Source: Typha latifolia (Eukaryota; Streptophyta; Magnoliopsida; Poales; Typhaceae). Taken from it: a DNA stretch of 64,000 bases. The stretch covers positions 3,410,001 to 3,474,000 of the forward strand of contig CM034107.1 of the NCBI GenBank assembly GCA_019914945.1, in the 5' to 3' direction. A model generated the notes under the pieces. It was not told where the DNA came from. It made no database searches and worked only from the letters and a program-made list of their open reading frames with translations. The position numbers and the translations under genes were made by a program. This document shows positions 1 through 14,518 of the stretch, in pieces. Position 1 is the stretch's first letter; each line of letters opens with the position of its first letter.

Positions 1-3000
1 GCGTCCTCGGCCGTGAGGGATTGCTCGACAAGTGTCTCGACGTCTTCGCCGACGTCCCCCCGCCGCGGACGGCCCTTTCCTACACCGCCATCATCAACGC
101 CTACGGCCGCAACGCCGACCACGAGTCCGCCCTCCGATTCCTCGCTCAGATGAAGGCCGAGAGGATCGCGCCGACGCCGATGACGTACAACACGGTGCTC
201 AATTCCTGCGCCCGGGCCGATCTCTCGTGGGATAACCTCCTAAGCCTCTTTGCCGAGATGCGCCACGACGGGGTCCACCCGGACATCGTCACCTACAACA
301 CCCTCCTCGCCGCCGCCGGGGCGCGGGGGCTGGCCGATGAGGCGGAGATGGTGCTGCGCACGATGCTCGATGCCGGCGTCGCTCCAGACAACGCCACGCA
401 CTCCTACCTCGTCGACACCTTCGCCAAGCTCGGCCGATTGGAGAGGGTCTCGGAGCTTCTCTCTGAAATGGAGGCTGGCGGTCACTTGCCTGACGCTGCT
501 GCCTACAATGTGCTCATTGAGGCTTATGCTCGAACAGGTGCGATGCGCGAGGCAATTGGCGTTCTTCGGCAGATGCAGGCGGCCGGATGCCCCCCGACTG
601 CTGCAACTTATAGTATCTTGCTCAATCTCTATGGAAAGAAAGGGCGGTATGAGGACGTGCGAGAGCTTTTTATGGAGATGAAGGTTGGAAACACAGCGCC
701 AGATGCCGCTACGTATAACATTCTTATCGGGGTGTTCGGGGAGGGGGGATACTTCAAGGAGGTGGTCACGCTATTCCACGACATGCTGGAGGAGAATGTG
801 GAGCCTAATATGGAGACCTATGAAGGCCTAATCTTTGCCTGCGGGAGAGGTGGGCTATATGAGGATGCTAAAGGTGTTCTTGCCCATATGAACAGCAACG
901 GCATTGTGCCGAGCGCAAAGGCTTATACTGGAGTGGTAGAGGCTTATGGACAGGCTGCTCTTTACGAGGTTAACTATCAATGAATTCAATTTGAGCTTTT
1001 TCTTTGATTGGAATATTAAAAATCTGTGCTGTTTCAGGAGTCTTTTGTTGCTTTTAACACTATGCATGAGATTGGGAGCATGCCGACTTTGGAGACCTAC
1101 AATTCACTAGTGTACTCATTTGGTAGAGGTGGGCTCTTCAGGGAGGTGCAGGCTATCCTTGCACGGATGAATGGAGCTGGGATTCAGAAAAATGAGGACA
1201 CTTTTAATGGCATCATCGAAGCATATTGTCAAGGTGGGCACTTTGAGGATGCCCTCAAGGCTTATGTGGAAATGCGCAAGTCTAGGTGTGACCCGAACGA
1301 ACGGACTCTTGAGGCGGTTCTGAATGTTTACTCCACAGCTGGTCTTATTGATGAAAGCAAAGAGCAGTTTGAAGAAATTCTGTCAATGGGGATAACTCCC
1401 AGCATCATGGCTTATTGCATGATGCTCTCACTGTATGCTAAGAATGACAGGTAAAATATGTTTGTTTTCTTCACATCATTTATTTATTTCTCTCCCTGTT
1501 TTCCTAAATCGTCTATTCTATTTTTTTGGACTTCTACAGATTATATATAGTAAGAGTACATGGAAAATTATATGCCATCAAGAAGTAGAGTTTAGTAGAG
1601 CTGATTTTATTGAGACCCTTATTTGCATGACATTTACTAAGGGCTGGCTGATTGTTGATAAGATATAAGTTATCATTGTATAAAGCAGAATTGTGTGGTA
1701 CATCTAGCATATTTTCATGGGTTAATTCCATTTTAATGTTCTCAATTATCACTCCGTATTACTTTCACTCCCTCAAGAAAAGAAATGGACATGTGCACCA
1801 CATTTTGAATTATTTAACTGTATCAGTAAGCTCTATTTATTAGAATTTCTATTAGCAAAAAATAACTAAATTAATTAGATAAAAAATGTCATTACTTTCT
1901 CTTCTCCTCTGCTATTAGAGGTGGATTTTGAAGGAATTAGAGAAATTGGTTTGGAGTTTTATATTTGGAGAAGTTGACATAGAGATTATAAACGAGGAAG
2001 GATATGAAAAGATAACAAAGACATTTTTGGCCATCTATTAAATTAGACAAATTTTAAGATTATTTCTATATGAATTTTTAATGAAATATTAATGGAGGAG
2101 GCTTAATGATATATTTAAATAGTTTAGAATGTGTATATGTCTAATTTTTCTTTTTGAGGGAGGTGAAAGTGATACAGAATAATAGTTGAGGGGGTCAAGA
2201 TCTAATTAACCCTATTTTTATTGAAAAGCCAATGAAGGTAATTGCATTATGTAGATAAAATTCCATGACATGTTCATGAGTATTTATGCTGGTACTACTA
2301 AATCCATCTATTAAGGAAAAAGAACAGTTACATATATTGTTTAGTAGAATTACTGAATTAGATTACTGTACGTGGAGAGGGATGCATTCACGAGGCATTT
2401 TAACTCTAGTCAACTATTAATGAAGCCCAAACATGAGGTTCGTAGTCCTAAAGTTCATCAAATTCAATGTTAGAACATCTTGGACTCCTAGTGTAATCGA
2501 GACACTTTAGATATCGCTCATGGTGGAGGGCAGTACATACTTCTATGTAGGTCTGTAGAGTGATCTTTGGAATGTCAAGTTCTGCCATAATTGTATCCAG
2601 GGATCAGAATAGATTATAGATACTCTCAAAGGAGAAAAGCTTCATTTTATTAGTGGGAACCAGATTGATTGTGGTAACATGAATTGAATTGGCTGTATTT
2701 AATTGAATTTGGGTTTCTCAGTAGAAGGGAAAAGCCAAAGTTGGTTCACTGCCACAACTCTATATCGTCAATTTCAAAATTAGAGAGACTGAAATTTTAA
2801 GGAAGAATTGTAGCCAGCTTGGGTTGACTTTGCTTTTCTATCAGCTTCTCTATCAATTATACTCAATTATTCATTGAAGAATATGAGCAGAAGCTTAATA
2901 TGGTTATTTAAAATTGAAGAGAAACTTTTTATGTCCGCTTAAGCTGATACTGCTCAGATTACAAGTATAATATCGAAAGAGCATTTTGCAAGTATGAATC

Positions 3001-6000
3001 TCAGCTACAAAGTTTGAATCTTTGTAATGAAAGAGCTTAAACAAAAATAGTTCTCATAGCAGGTATGAGTGTTGGACAAATAGTCTATAAAATAAGTTGC
3101 CAATTCTCTTGAAGTGATTCATGAGTTAATAATGTCTCGTTTACTTTAGGAATAAGATCAATTCTAGAATAAATATTTTTCTTTGTTATTCCTAAAATGA
3201 AATCTTTATTCTAGGAATAATTATGCTTATGTTCACTTGTATTTTAGAATAAGGGTGTAATAATTATATTTGATGTGATATAAAGTGAAGGAAAAGATAA
3301 AAAAAAGAGTTTTATATTTTATGAAATTACTATGAATGCTCTTTGATTTGATAGAAAAGTTGATGTGATAGATATCAATGATAAATTAGTAATTAGGTTA
3401 GCGTGTGGCATAAAATGTAATTTTGATAAATAATATTTGTATTTTAAAATGAGGTCATTATGATGATTAGGTGTGTTACTTTAGAATAACAAATTGTGTT
3501 TCGGAATAAAAAAATTATTTCTGAAGTGAATGAAGGTAAGTGATCTAAATAGATTCTAACATTAGAAATGAATATTGGGAGATGGCTCCTTAGGCAGGCC
3601 TATTATATCCCTTTTCCTTAAGTGTTTCATGAGCCTATAGACTTTGACTTTACAAAAGAAAGAATAGACTATTCATTTTAGAATTTGTTATTTTTTAATG
3701 GATCATTGCATATATGCATGATGCACCTGTTAATAAGATTTCTGCTACAATCTCACAAAACTTTTAGTGTCCAATCCTTTTAGTTCCGATATTCATCTCA
3801 ATACATTTGTCATGGACAAAGCATATATTATTCCATATTGTAGTTGTTTCCTTATTGGATGTAGTATTAGATACAATACTCACCGGATACTTCATGGATA
3901 CATATTGTATACTTAAAGTATCTGATTTTGAAAATAAAAATAAAATGCAGACCTGGCTCAGATATTTCTAGGGTGTTTCTTGGATGTTCCCGGATCCAAA
4001 AATAACTCAAATTGAAATTTTCTATTGAACTGGATAGGTTTTATTTCCTGTGAATGTTCACCTTAATTGTGGGCATGATCTCTGAAAGAGGCTCACGGCT
4101 TTCACGCCATGGTCTACGAATGACTTATAGATTCAATTTATCTTCTTGTCTCTTAATATTAGTAGCTAAAAATTTGTTAAAAATGGTTGTCATTTTTAAT
4201 GCTGAATTGAAGTCTTGTGGATGTGCTTCATTATATAATATCACATGTTATATAATTATTCTTAATTAGTTAATTTAACAAAAATATAAGCATATCACAT
4301 GTTAAATAATTATTTTTATTAATTGAACAAAATGTAAGCACACAAGTACATATCTTATATGTAGAAGCACTTATATGCATATATAGGTACATTGTATCCT
4401 TCATGCATCATGCTCTTGTTCTTAAATATTTGCATATTGGCATATATATTATATCTATTTATATCCTGTATCTGTATCCTACTTCATTAGTCATGGATCT
4501 TAACCTTACTCGTGTACTGTTATTTGGATAGATGTCCTGTTATGTGTCAGGATAGAATTTGGTAATTAATAGTTCATGTCGTATCTATTGGTGGTACCTC
4601 TAAGGGGCTATCAAAAGAAAAATACTAATAATCAATCGAAATTTTAGAATGCATCAAGCATCTTTCTTTAATGTGATACACTATTCAGCTTCATGGTCTA
4701 TCAGAATATTAAGATCTGAGATCTGCTTCCCACGTAATCCTTGTGCCCTCCAATGGTCCAACCATCATTCACATATTCAATCATCTGGACGTATTCTTTG
4801 CTATTTTTGATCCCGCCACGGTGTATGTTTATCACTTTGCACCTTATGTTTCAGGTGGGATGATGTATCTGAACTGCTGGAAGAAATGAAAACAAATCGA
4901 GCTTCTAATATGCATCAGGTGATTGGGTCAATGATTAAAGGGGAATATGATGATGAATCTAACTGGCAGATGGTGGAATATGTGTTTGACAACTATAGCT
5001 CTGAAGGATGTAGCTTTGGTGTGCGATTTTTCAATGCACTCCTGGAAGCACTTTGGTGGTTGCGCCAAAAGGCACGGGCTGCAAGGGTGCTCCATGAAGC
5101 AACAAGGCGTGGACTTTTCCCTGAGCTGTTTCGGCAAAGCAAACTTGTGTGGTCAGTAGATGTTCATAGGTAATGTGATTTATCTCGTAGTGTTATCTTC
5201 CATTCTGTCAGTAATTTCAAGTTTACAACATTAACATTTATCAGGCTGTATAATGTTAAATTTGTTTCATTCATCAGGATGTCAGTAGGTGGAGCACTTA
5301 CAGCCGCGTCAGTGTGGCTGAACAGTATTTATGACCGATTTAAAAGAGGGGATGATCTTCCTCATTTGGCTTCTGTTGTTGTTGTGTGAGTCTTGCAACC
5401 TGCTTTAGTTTTCTACATCTTGGATGTCCTTTCCTATTGACTTGTTGGTAGTGTAGCATTAAATTCATGCGCTTAATCCCAATTATCCTCCTAAGAATCA
5501 GAAGGTTTTGTCATTACTTGCACATGGTAAACTTTGTATCTCCAGTAGTTCAATAATATGCCAGTGATCTTACTGATGTTGAACTTTTTATGATGTGCCC
5601 TATAGTTATATTGGTATCTAGTAGAAGAAGCAAGCAAAAAAAAAAAAAAAACTCAGACTAACAATTCTTTGTTCCTCAGACGTGGGGAAATGGAGAAGAG
5701 CTCAGTAACAAGAGGATTACCAGTTGCAAAAGCTGTATATTCATTTCTGAAGGATAACATATCTTCATCTTTCCATTTCCCGGGTTGGAACAAGGGACGC
5801 ATTGTTTGCCAGCGATCTCAGCTAAAGAAACTCCATATGTCAGATCCAACCTCAGACGAGTCTATAACGGAATTGATTTCCATTACGAATTTATCCTTCC
5901 CACTCCCTGGTATGAAAATATACACTGCAGAACCTATTGCTGACCCTGACAAGAATCATAGTGATGAGGAGACATTGAGCAAAGAAACTGATGCTGAGCT

Positions 6001-6013
6001 TCTTACATTATGA
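1..6013 (+). CDS. PTAC2: PTAC2: plastid PPR-SMR protein (5' end outside window)
   Basis: Five exons: <3-968, 1038-1450, 4855-5169, 5278-5385, 5680-6013 (stop TGA). All introns are GT-AG and all phases agree, giving 711 visible codons. The frame is open from base 3 with no start, so roughly the first 150 residues lie upstream (Arabidopsis pTAC2, from memory, is about 860 aa). Exons 1-3 encode consecutive 35-residue PPR repeats with motifs such as AYNVLIEAYARTG and TYNILIGVFGEGG. Exons 4-5 hold the C-terminal SMR-type domain (MSVGGALTAASVWLN, LASVVVVRGEMEKSS, GWNKGRIVCQRSQLK). Family knowledge: pTAC2 belongs to the plastid transcriptionally active chromosome and supports transcription by the plastid-encoded RNA polymerase; it is nuclear-encoded and chloroplast-targeted. 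The transit peptide is not visible here. The next gene on the same strand starts 1.6 kb downstream. The acidic tail after the SMR domain is poorly conserved. Confidence 0.95.
1451..4854 (+). other. PTAC2 intron 2 (3.4 kb)
   Basis: This AT-rich intron has a GT donor at 1451 and an AG acceptor at 4853-4854. No coding sequence is recognisable. It holds a likely MITE at about 3136-3534 and otherwise unassigned AT-rich sequence. Confidence 0.8.
3136..3534. mobile_element. Probable MITE in PTAC2 intron 2
   Basis: The left end (CTCGTTTACTTTAGGAATAA) is approximately the reverse complement of the right end (TTATTTCTGAAGTGAATGAAG, quoted in part). The interior has further inverted copies of a TAGAATAA motif. 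No target-site duplication could be fixed, so the boundaries are approximate and the superfamily is open. Confidence 0.45.
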
Positions 6014-7587
6014 ATTTACTGGAGGGACATTGCTCATCAAATTTGTGTGGCCATCTTGTATATTGTCAAAATGTCATTATGAAGGCAGATGAGTGATTGC
6101 TGGCTGAAATTGGAGCTTCTGCTTTAAGGCAGTTTGCATTGTAGACCGCTTACCCCGTTCAGCTATGCATGAATCTTTTTGACACTATCATCTGGTCTTG
6201 GCCAAGGATATGATCACATTCATGTACTTACAAGCCACATCTGGATGAGGCAAAGAAATTTCATCATATACATCAAGTCTTGGTTCCATCAAGCTGAAGG
6301 ACTCCATTTGATAATCTACGTGCCAGCTTTGGAGTCTTCGACTCATTCTGGGCTTCAGTGGCCAATCGCTCAGTATCAGAAGCCAATTTGAAAGAAGAAA
6401 AAGAGTTGTGAACCTGTTAACCTCTTTATGTAGTATAAAGTGTCTTTAATTCTTCTTCTTTTTGTACTAATTAGTTGCTTCCAGATTTTTGCAACGCAAC
6501 CTTAAATCAGAATCCGTCAAGCTTAAAGTTGTGATTACATGGTTTTATTTGTGTGTACTGAACTTAAGATGCTCGCTTCAAATTGCAGATGTGCAGTTTC
6601 TACTAATCAGGGAACAGTGTTTTCTAGCAGTATTTGCAATTATTCCTACCCATTTGTGACGAAAACAGACGCAAAGCTGAATTGCTAATGGGCAACCTTT
6701 CTGTTTGTTCTTTTGGTACTTTTTCTTTTGGAATATTTGGAGGAAGAGATTTGTTTCCGTAAACTCTTGAAAAGAGAACGGCCATCAACATCTATTTATC
6801 TAATTTAAAATGAGTGACAACAAAGCATTTAGTTTGAAAGTATTAGTTTATATTTTAAATAATAGATAAGTTTGAAAGGATTCAAATTAAGAACTCTTAC
6901 TTTAATATCGCGTTGATTGGGTTGTTGCACGGGTCAGTCATTTAGTTTTGCAAGTTTAGCTCTTATAATTGACAACAAAGCAAAGGCCAAAAAAATAAAA
7001 TAAAAAAAGAATGCATAAAGTCTCCGTTTAATTGAAGAATAAGAGAAGTTTCTTGTTTATAATTAATAACCAAGTACCACAAATATAGTATCACTAATAT
7101 CGTAATTAAATTTTTTATGGTATTACTAATATCATAGATACTAAACCCCTTATCAATAAGAACAGGTATCGGATTTATTAATTCTTCGCAACAAATTTAT
7201 TTTCTTTAACAAATTATTGTCACTCACTGAATTATTTGGAATTAATATTTAACAGAGCAAAATTACAGAGTTTCTTTTTTTTCAAAATGACAAAAATATC
7301 TGATGCGATTGAATAGAGTAAATAGAGTCTAAAGTGATACGATATGGGGGTACAATAGTCACTTTACTAATGATTAACTTTAAATTATTTTGTATCTTCC
7401 CCTTATTTTGTTTTGGTTACCTCTTGATCCAAATTCGTGATAAAATTCGTACCTAATACTGTTGCTTGGCTCGAACTCGAATCTAGTCTCGACCGAAACC
7501 CAAACCAAAACCCACACTTCCATCTCGTTCTCCTCGTCTTCCCAAACGCTTCCACTCTCGCCGCCATCCCCACCCCGCACCCCCCCA
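6014..7587. other. PTAC2 3' UTR and spacer to uS5m
   Basis: The first 450-700 bases after the stop have moderate GC and probably include the PTAC2 3' UTR. From about 6780 the sequence becomes AT-rich with nothing recognisable. The last 100 bases before 7588 are C-rich and should be the uS5m 5' UTR. No TATA box is clear. Confidence 0.5.
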
Positions 7588-10500
7588 ATGGCCGCGAGAT
7601 TCTTCACGAGAACCAAATCACCATGGACGCGTCTCCTCTCTCGTCGCCCGACGTTCCTCCAAACCCCTAGCCGCATCACGCCTCCTCTCCTCCCGACTAC
7701 GTTAGAGTTCTCGCTCCACGACTCCTTTGGCTTCATCTCCTCCCGCCGTTTCTCCGCGAGCGCCGCGGGGATATCCGGCGACCGAGTAGTGCAGGAGCTG
7801 CTCGCCGAGGTGGAGAGGGAGAGGCAGCGAGAAAGGGAGGAGAAGAAGAAGGCCGGGATCGACGTGGAAGAGGAGGAGGAGGAGGAGGATTACATGGGCG
7901 TGGGGCCGCTGATCGAGAAGCTGGAGAAGAGGAAGGCGAAGGAGATCGAGAATGTTGAGCAATTCTGGGAGCCCACTGACTCTGAGAGCGACGACGACGA
8001 ACGTTACTCCCCCGACGAAGTCAAGAGGCGGCTCGACGAGTTCGAAAAGAAGTGCAAGCGTCACGGCGAGCTACTCAAGAATTTTGCAGAAGCTGGTACT
8101 CTTTCTTTTTTTTGGTTTAATTGTTTGATCTACTACTGCATCACTTATGCTTTTTGGAAAGGAGGTTCATTTGCTCGATTAATTGCTTGACCAATATATT
8201 TTACAACTAGGAAACTCTACTCACATATCCATATATCTATTTAATGGTCTCTTATAAATGCATTATTAAACATAAACTAATCAGCTATCTCCGTTGGCAA
8301 AATGTTGCAAGAATCTGTTCTGTTTGGATCCTTAACGTGTTTGGAGACCGTTATTCTTTTTATGTTTTCCTTAACATGTCCATGCTTAATTGTGATCTCT
8401 TTACTGGTTCCATATGCATGTAGAGTTGCATTAGCAAATGATTTCCCATTTCAATTTTTAAGATTGATACTATTCCAAGGTAAGGTGTTCACTACTTCTA
8501 TTTATTTCATGTTACTGGTGAATGGATGAATCGTAATGATGAAAAACCGTTAAATACTGGTGTTCACTATGAGGACATGATTATTTTTATGGTTGTTTTG
8601 GGAGTTTTGATGGCCATACAATTGATATATGTGTTATTGTCTACTGAAATAGGAAGTAGTGGCAATGTTCTGATATATATGTCCTTCACATAATTGGTTA
8701 TGATTAACAAATAAATAGTAAATGTTCTCCTTCTGTTACGCTCATGCTTAGTTTCCTGTTTAATCAAGATATGGCTGGGTTTGTAGATACACAGGGTCAT
8801 TTCCATTGATCTTTTAAGCACATATGTAGCTTCAATGTGCGTCAAGGCTGTACTTTGATTTTCGATTTGTACCTCACTATGTACTGACTGGTAAAATGTG
8901 GAATTAGTGGCTTGGGTTGCATAATGCATGTGGATTGTATTACAAGTTTCTTGAATAATTAATGGGCAGGATGGTGATAAGGTTCTGAGAGTTCATTGAA
9001 GTTTCAAGGTTGAGATTCTCTATTGTAGTCAAGTTATTGCATGCCATGTACTCACTTTGTGTGCTTATCTTTCAAATTTTCAACTACTTTTGAAGAACTT
9101 GCTAGACTTAATCTTATGAAGCACTTCCTGCTAAATATTCTGTTTTGTTCCTAATGTAACAGAAACTCTTGATGAAGCTCACAAATGGATGACTAAAATT
9201 GACAAATTTGAGCAGCGACATTTGAAATTGCCCTTGGAATACAGGGTTATAGGTGATATGATGAATCGTTTAAAGGAAGCCACAGGAAAGGACAGATTTA
9301 TTCTTCTTCAAAAGCTAAACCGAGCTGTGAGGATGATGGAATGCAAAGAAGCATATGACCCAAATAACCCTGCGAATTTTGGAATTATTCAACACCAACA
9401 AGTTGGTTCTCCCGATGATATAGTAGACAATACTGGATTTGAAAAGGAGAAACAAATGATCCAAGGGGCCGCCTTAGAGGAAGATGATGAAGATTTCTCT
9501 GAATCAAAAGAGAGGGATGATATACTGATAGAGAAAATCAATGCTATAGAAAAGAAACTTGAGGAGAAATTGGCAGATCTGGATCATACTTTTGGTAAGA
9601 AGGGAAGAGTTCTGGAAGAGGAAATTAAGGATTTGGTAGAGGAGCGAAATTCTCTAACAGAGAAGAAAAGGAGACCTCTCTACCGAAAAGTAAGTGATAC
9701 TACTGTCATAAATCTTCTTGTAGAAGATAGATAATGACAATTTATTCTGAAGAAAATCATTTCTATAGGTCACATTACTTATGATCCCTGCATTAGGATT
9801 TTAACTATCGGTTTGGTTCCATTATATGTATGCATTTTTTGTCACAAATCTCATGGAGTATAATTATTGAAAGTAATTTATGTTATCGCCCTCTTGAAGT
9901 TATCTTATATGATTGCAGAATGTAAAATGTATGTCACCATTATGAAGCTTTCAAGTTATCTAATTTTCTTTGGACCACTCTTCTTTCAGATCTGTGTCTG
10001 TTAGTTTTGCAAGATTTATCCTTACACTCTCGGGCCCTTTGACTATTGTGCAATAAATGTTAATGAATGTTACTTACAGAAATGGCGGTGCATGCAATAC
10101 AAGGGCTGTTTAGTGATAATTGGAGTGTGAAGGGATAAGAGATTACATTCTTTTATTTTGAAGGAAAAGAGGCCCTCTTTTGGCCAACCTATTGTGGCCC
10201 CCTCCTCATTCTATTAGTTATCCTCTTCTTCTATGCACTCTTGTCCTTTTATTTTCATTTGTAAGTTGCTGGCAGAATTTCAGTCATGTTAGTGAGTTTA
10301 TGGTAAAGTTACAGCTCTGTCCTGATCTCCATAGTAAAATTCTTGTCGATTATATTGCAACATTCAGGCGGGAAAAGGAGGGGTAACCTACCACACCTAC
10401 TACTATGAGCACCGATGGTTTTTACATGTTTGTTCTCTAAAATGATATCTAGTGAGATAAATAAAGATTTTATACCCCAAAAATAACCATCATATTAGAA

Positions 10501-13500
10501 CCAACTTCATGAAATTACTTGCAAACTTATTCTAGTTTTGTCACTATTATGTAACCTTCTAACTTTTTTTCCTGATATAATTTCCTAGTCTGCTTTTCAG
10601 CTTTTTTTTTCCTTCTGTATGGCAGTCATAGGAGTTAATACCTTGTTTTGCAATTTAATTAATTTCTGTTTTAATAATACAGGGCTTTGATGTTAAAGTG
10701 ATTGATGTTAATCGGACATGTAAAGTTACTAAGGTAAAAATCCTTCTCTTTTACTAGTTTTCTGTTACTAGATGTAATTCATTCCTTCTTAAATGCTTGT
10801 TTCTTTTTTTTCTGCTTTAGGGAGGACAAGTTGTAAAGTATACGGCACTGCTAGCGACTGGAAACTACCATGGAGTAGTAGGTTTTGCCAAAGCTAAAGG
10901 TCCAAATGCAAAGATTGCTATTCAGAGGGTATGCATCCAATTACTTTATACATTTACTAATGTAGGAATTTTTGTTTGTCATGGGTGATTGATTTCCTGT
11001 TTATGTCTATATGGTTCATGGTGCCCTTTAAGGCAGCTGAAGTTAGACCTAAAGTAGCTAGCGTTCATATTTCAAGCATTCTTATGTTTTGATTTAGCGT
11101 TTGGCCTTGGACGTCACACTTTATTTTCTATTCTCCTATTTTGATGATTCATTGGCCTCAATATCTTTGATCTTTCTATCCATGTATCATGGTTGGTCTG
11201 CTGCATAGAGCTTGATAATTATTGTACTGCCCAGTCACATGATCATACTATATCTTATGCATCCAGTGATGCTTTGTAGGTGCAGTATCTACTGCTTCAT
11301 TAACTACTATTTGAGTGAGGCAACGGAATTGAGGATTCGCTTGTAAATACTACAGGAATGCTAGACACTGTTTTACTCTACTTTGGGTATGAACTGATGC
11401 TCTAGTTGCTCTGATATGTCTTTCCCAGAAGTTGCAAGCAATGAAAGTCTAGGTTTATAATAGTGTAGGCGGTAGGTAGGGCAGTAAGGACCACTATAAA
11501 CAGAGGTCAGAAGAGAACCAGTGTGAAAGCTTAACAGCTCAAAAATTAATTAAAGAGAATTACTAATTAATACCTCAGAAATTTTTAAAGGGAGGAACAA
11601 CTTAATAAAATAAAAGTCAACTAATACATAACTTAAAATTACTGAGAGCACAATAATCCATTAAGGTCCATTGGTTTGGTGAAATCTACAACTAATTTAA
11701 AATCCAAGGTCATTAAATGATATAACATGATACAAAATGCTAAGATCGAAGCATGTAGGTCCTATTGAGTGCCTAAGTGGGCTTCTCCAGAGGTAGATGT
11801 CACGATTTGAATTCAAAATCATGATCCTCAATAGGCTTGAGATACACAAAGTTTTAATAATAATTATCCAAATCCACAATATAAAGAAATTCTATAATTA
11901 ATAACTCAGAAGTAAAGAAATCCAAGTAGACGACAATGTCTTCCAAAATAATGTTAAACAACTAAAGCTGCAAAACAGAAAAGTCAAATCCTAAGCGGAG
12001 GTAAAAAGGGTCCCAGTGCACCACGTTAACTCACAACGCTGCTCAGTATTTAAAATCTTAATAGAGTTTTATGAGCCAATAACTTTAGCTCAATTGATGT
12101 AGCTATTCAAAAGCCAATAAAAACTAGAGTTCTTGTAACATGATTTAATCAAAGCTCAACAATGAATAATAATAACTAACATACTCATAATGTGAATAAT
12201 AAAGTACAAGTAATAATACCATGAGTAACAAGCTAATAAGATTCGCAAATTTTAATATGTGGAACTTCTCAATCTCAATAAATATCATATATCTTATTTT
12301 AAATTTATGTTCGTGGATCTACATCAACTATAAGTCATTTCGAGATGACGCTTAGATTTTTTTCTTATATTTGATCCAATTAGGATCACTGGAATATGTC
12401 TCTATGTGGTAAATACACTATATCTCTTGCTATTATAATTGAAAGAGATTAGAGTCATCTCGGAGAGAATTTTGGGCTACCCTAGAACTGTTCACTAACC
12501 TTGTCAGGGTGACATAAATAGATTACCATATGATCAGGAATAGGTATGTCCTCTGAGTTTTAATATAAACTTGAATCACCGTGGAGAGATACACGAAAAA
12601 TATTTAGTCTGAGACTGTTTAAAGTCATACCTACTCATAATCAATGTTCCATTAAATGCACAAAGATTAACATTTGACGAAGTATAACATAGCACAAAGT
12701 GTAATATAGCACAAAGAATAATAATGCATGAAATATAATATTGCAAAATATAACAAACACTATGGCATAATTACATGAAATACGAGATGGGTAGAAAAAA
12801 ATGATTGAATCCACTCACCTGTGGTTCACATGGAATAGCTCAATTCAATTATTTGTGTTCGAGTAAAATTTTTCACCTTAATCCATAAATAAATTTATAT
12901 GTTAAATTAACAGTACACAAACAAGACTTAGCAAGCTTAATGAAGGTATTAAGGTGACAGGGACGCGAGGTCGATTCGAGATTACCGGTCGACAAATCAC
13001 TTTGATGAAGCCCAACAACTACAAATGGTAAAAACATTTTAAAAGACTTGCTAGAAATGAAATTAACTTTGTGGAGAGCAAGAATACTCACAGATGGTTC
13101 AAGTGGTGGTTTCCAATTGCCCTCCGATATCCAAATTCGACAATAATGACTTTGGTGATGAAAGAAGGAAGAAGGACAGGGATGGGTTGGTTAAGGAAAG
13201 AGGAGAATAAATGAAAGAGAAGGCACAGCACGTGCAACACCATGTGACCCTCCCTCAGTTTTCTTTTTTAATTTTCTGGATATTACAGCAGGTGCCTACA
13301 AGGGCAAGATTGCCAGTTTTTTAGAAACAATTATTTTTGTCACATTCATGTAGTGATTTCCAGAGTTGCTATGATGTGCCCATTTGGGCAGTTTACTAAT
13401 TCACTGATCCACTTTTCTGAATTACATAATGGTGTGCATACTTTCTGTCACCACGTGACAATGAAACTGTTGTATAGATGTAGAACCTTGAGTTAATTAA

Positions 13501-14518
13501 GACGTTCACATCATGCTAAGCATGTAATTTCTGAACTAATTAACAATTACCAGTTATATGGCAAATGATGGTCAAGAATCCTTATGTAAAGTTGTAAACT
13601 AAATTTTACTGTCAGATTCTGATAAAGATGTTCGAGAGTGCGAGACGATATACTCATGTGATCTACGCCTATATGGATAGGTACTGCCGTACTGGCTCTT
13701 TCTTAGTCAAGGAATGGATCTAGGTCACTTATGGCTGTAATTGTAGTACAAGAATATATTATGGATTTACTAAGGTTATGATGTTTAGCATTGCCATTTT
13801 CAACTTCTAGTGTAGCTGAAGGGCTGTTATCCAGGTGCTTACTTTAAAATGCTCATGAACATTATCATTTCTACAAAAATAGGCAATCTTCATCTTCTTC
13901 CCTCATTTATAGGCATATGAGAAATGCTTCCAGAATCTACACTACATGGAGCGATATGAAGATCATACAATTGCACATGCAATTTATACCAAATATGAGA
14001 AAACAAAGGTGCTACAAGTGCCAACTCTAAATTGCCTCCTGTTTTCTATGACTAACTTTGTTCCAGAGAATTATATGTTGAGAATCCCAATTTTGCAACT
14101 TTTTTTAGATATATCTCTGGCCTGGCCCAATGAAAAGTGGGATGTCGGCAGCTAGCAGGACTGTTGAAACTGTACTATATTTGGCTGGTTTCAGCAATGT
14201 CAAGTCAAAGGTACAATACTACCAATCAAATCTTTCCCTATGCTTCCATTTTAATATGAAAATTCTATCATATATGATGCTTCTTGTAGATCATCGGCTC
14301 AAGGAATCCACTTAATGTTATGAAGGCTCTCTTCAAAGCATTGAACGCTGTAAGTAGAATACTGCTCGAACTCGGCAGTTGCATTTCCTCTGGTAAAAAT
14401 ATTAAGGGATCTTTTCAAAACTTATTTTCCTGATATCATCTTTATTCTGTAGATTGAAACTCCCAAGGATGTCCAGGAGAAGTTTGGACGAACTGTCGTA
14501 GAGTCATATTTATTGTAG
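7588..14518 (+). CDS. Mitochondrial small-subunit ribosomal protein uS5m
   Basis: Eight exons: 7588-8095, 9163-9689, 10683-10733, 10821-10928, 13913-14008, 14109-14210, 14290-14349, 14453-14518 (TAG). All introns are GT-AG and the phases agree, giving 505 aa. The start is the first ATG of the frame; the GC-rich N-terminus (MAARFFTRTKSPWTRLLSRR) is arginine-rich and lacks acids, as in a mitochondrial presequence. Residues about 60-345 are an acidic and basic, coiled-coil-prone extension (VERERQREREEKKK, DVEEEEEEEDYMGVG). Residues 346-505 are the uS5 core: the S5 RNA-binding part (VNRTCKVTKGGQVVKYTALL, NYHGVVGFAKAKGPNAKIA) and the C-terminal fold (AASRTVETVLYLAGFSNVKS, GSRNPLNVMKALFKALNAI). Bacterial S5 is about 165 aa, so the extension is the plant mitochondrial form. 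Role: 30S-type decoding-site protein. Targeting to mitochondria rather than plastid is inferred from similarity to the plant long-form S5 family. Confidence 0.92.
11420..13287 (-). mobile_element. LTR-like retrotransposon remnant in uS5m intron 4
   Basis: Intron 4 (10929-13912) is 3 kb. Read on the minus strand, the segment from 13287 begins TGTAATATCC, a typical plant Ty3/gypsy LTR start. It continues for well over 1 kb through non-coding sequence of the kind seen in such LTRs. No internal coding region is present. The left boundary is not fixed. A PBS-like ATATCAGAGC lies at about 11409-11420 on the minus strand, but the junction is not convincing. Confidence 0.4.

Noticed and set aside
7380..8064. 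Long open frames on the minus strand over uS5m exon 1
   Set aside because: They are antisense shadows of a GC-rich exon with no homology of their own.
8567..8929. 120-codon minus-strand frame inside uS5m intron 1
   Set aside because: AT-rich intronic sequence with no protein-like motifs.
11409..11420. PBS-like ATATCAGAGC on the minus strand near the LTR-like segment in uS5m intron 4
   Set aside because: The first three PBS bases are wrong and no TACA-like LTR end precedes it, so it was not used as a boundary.
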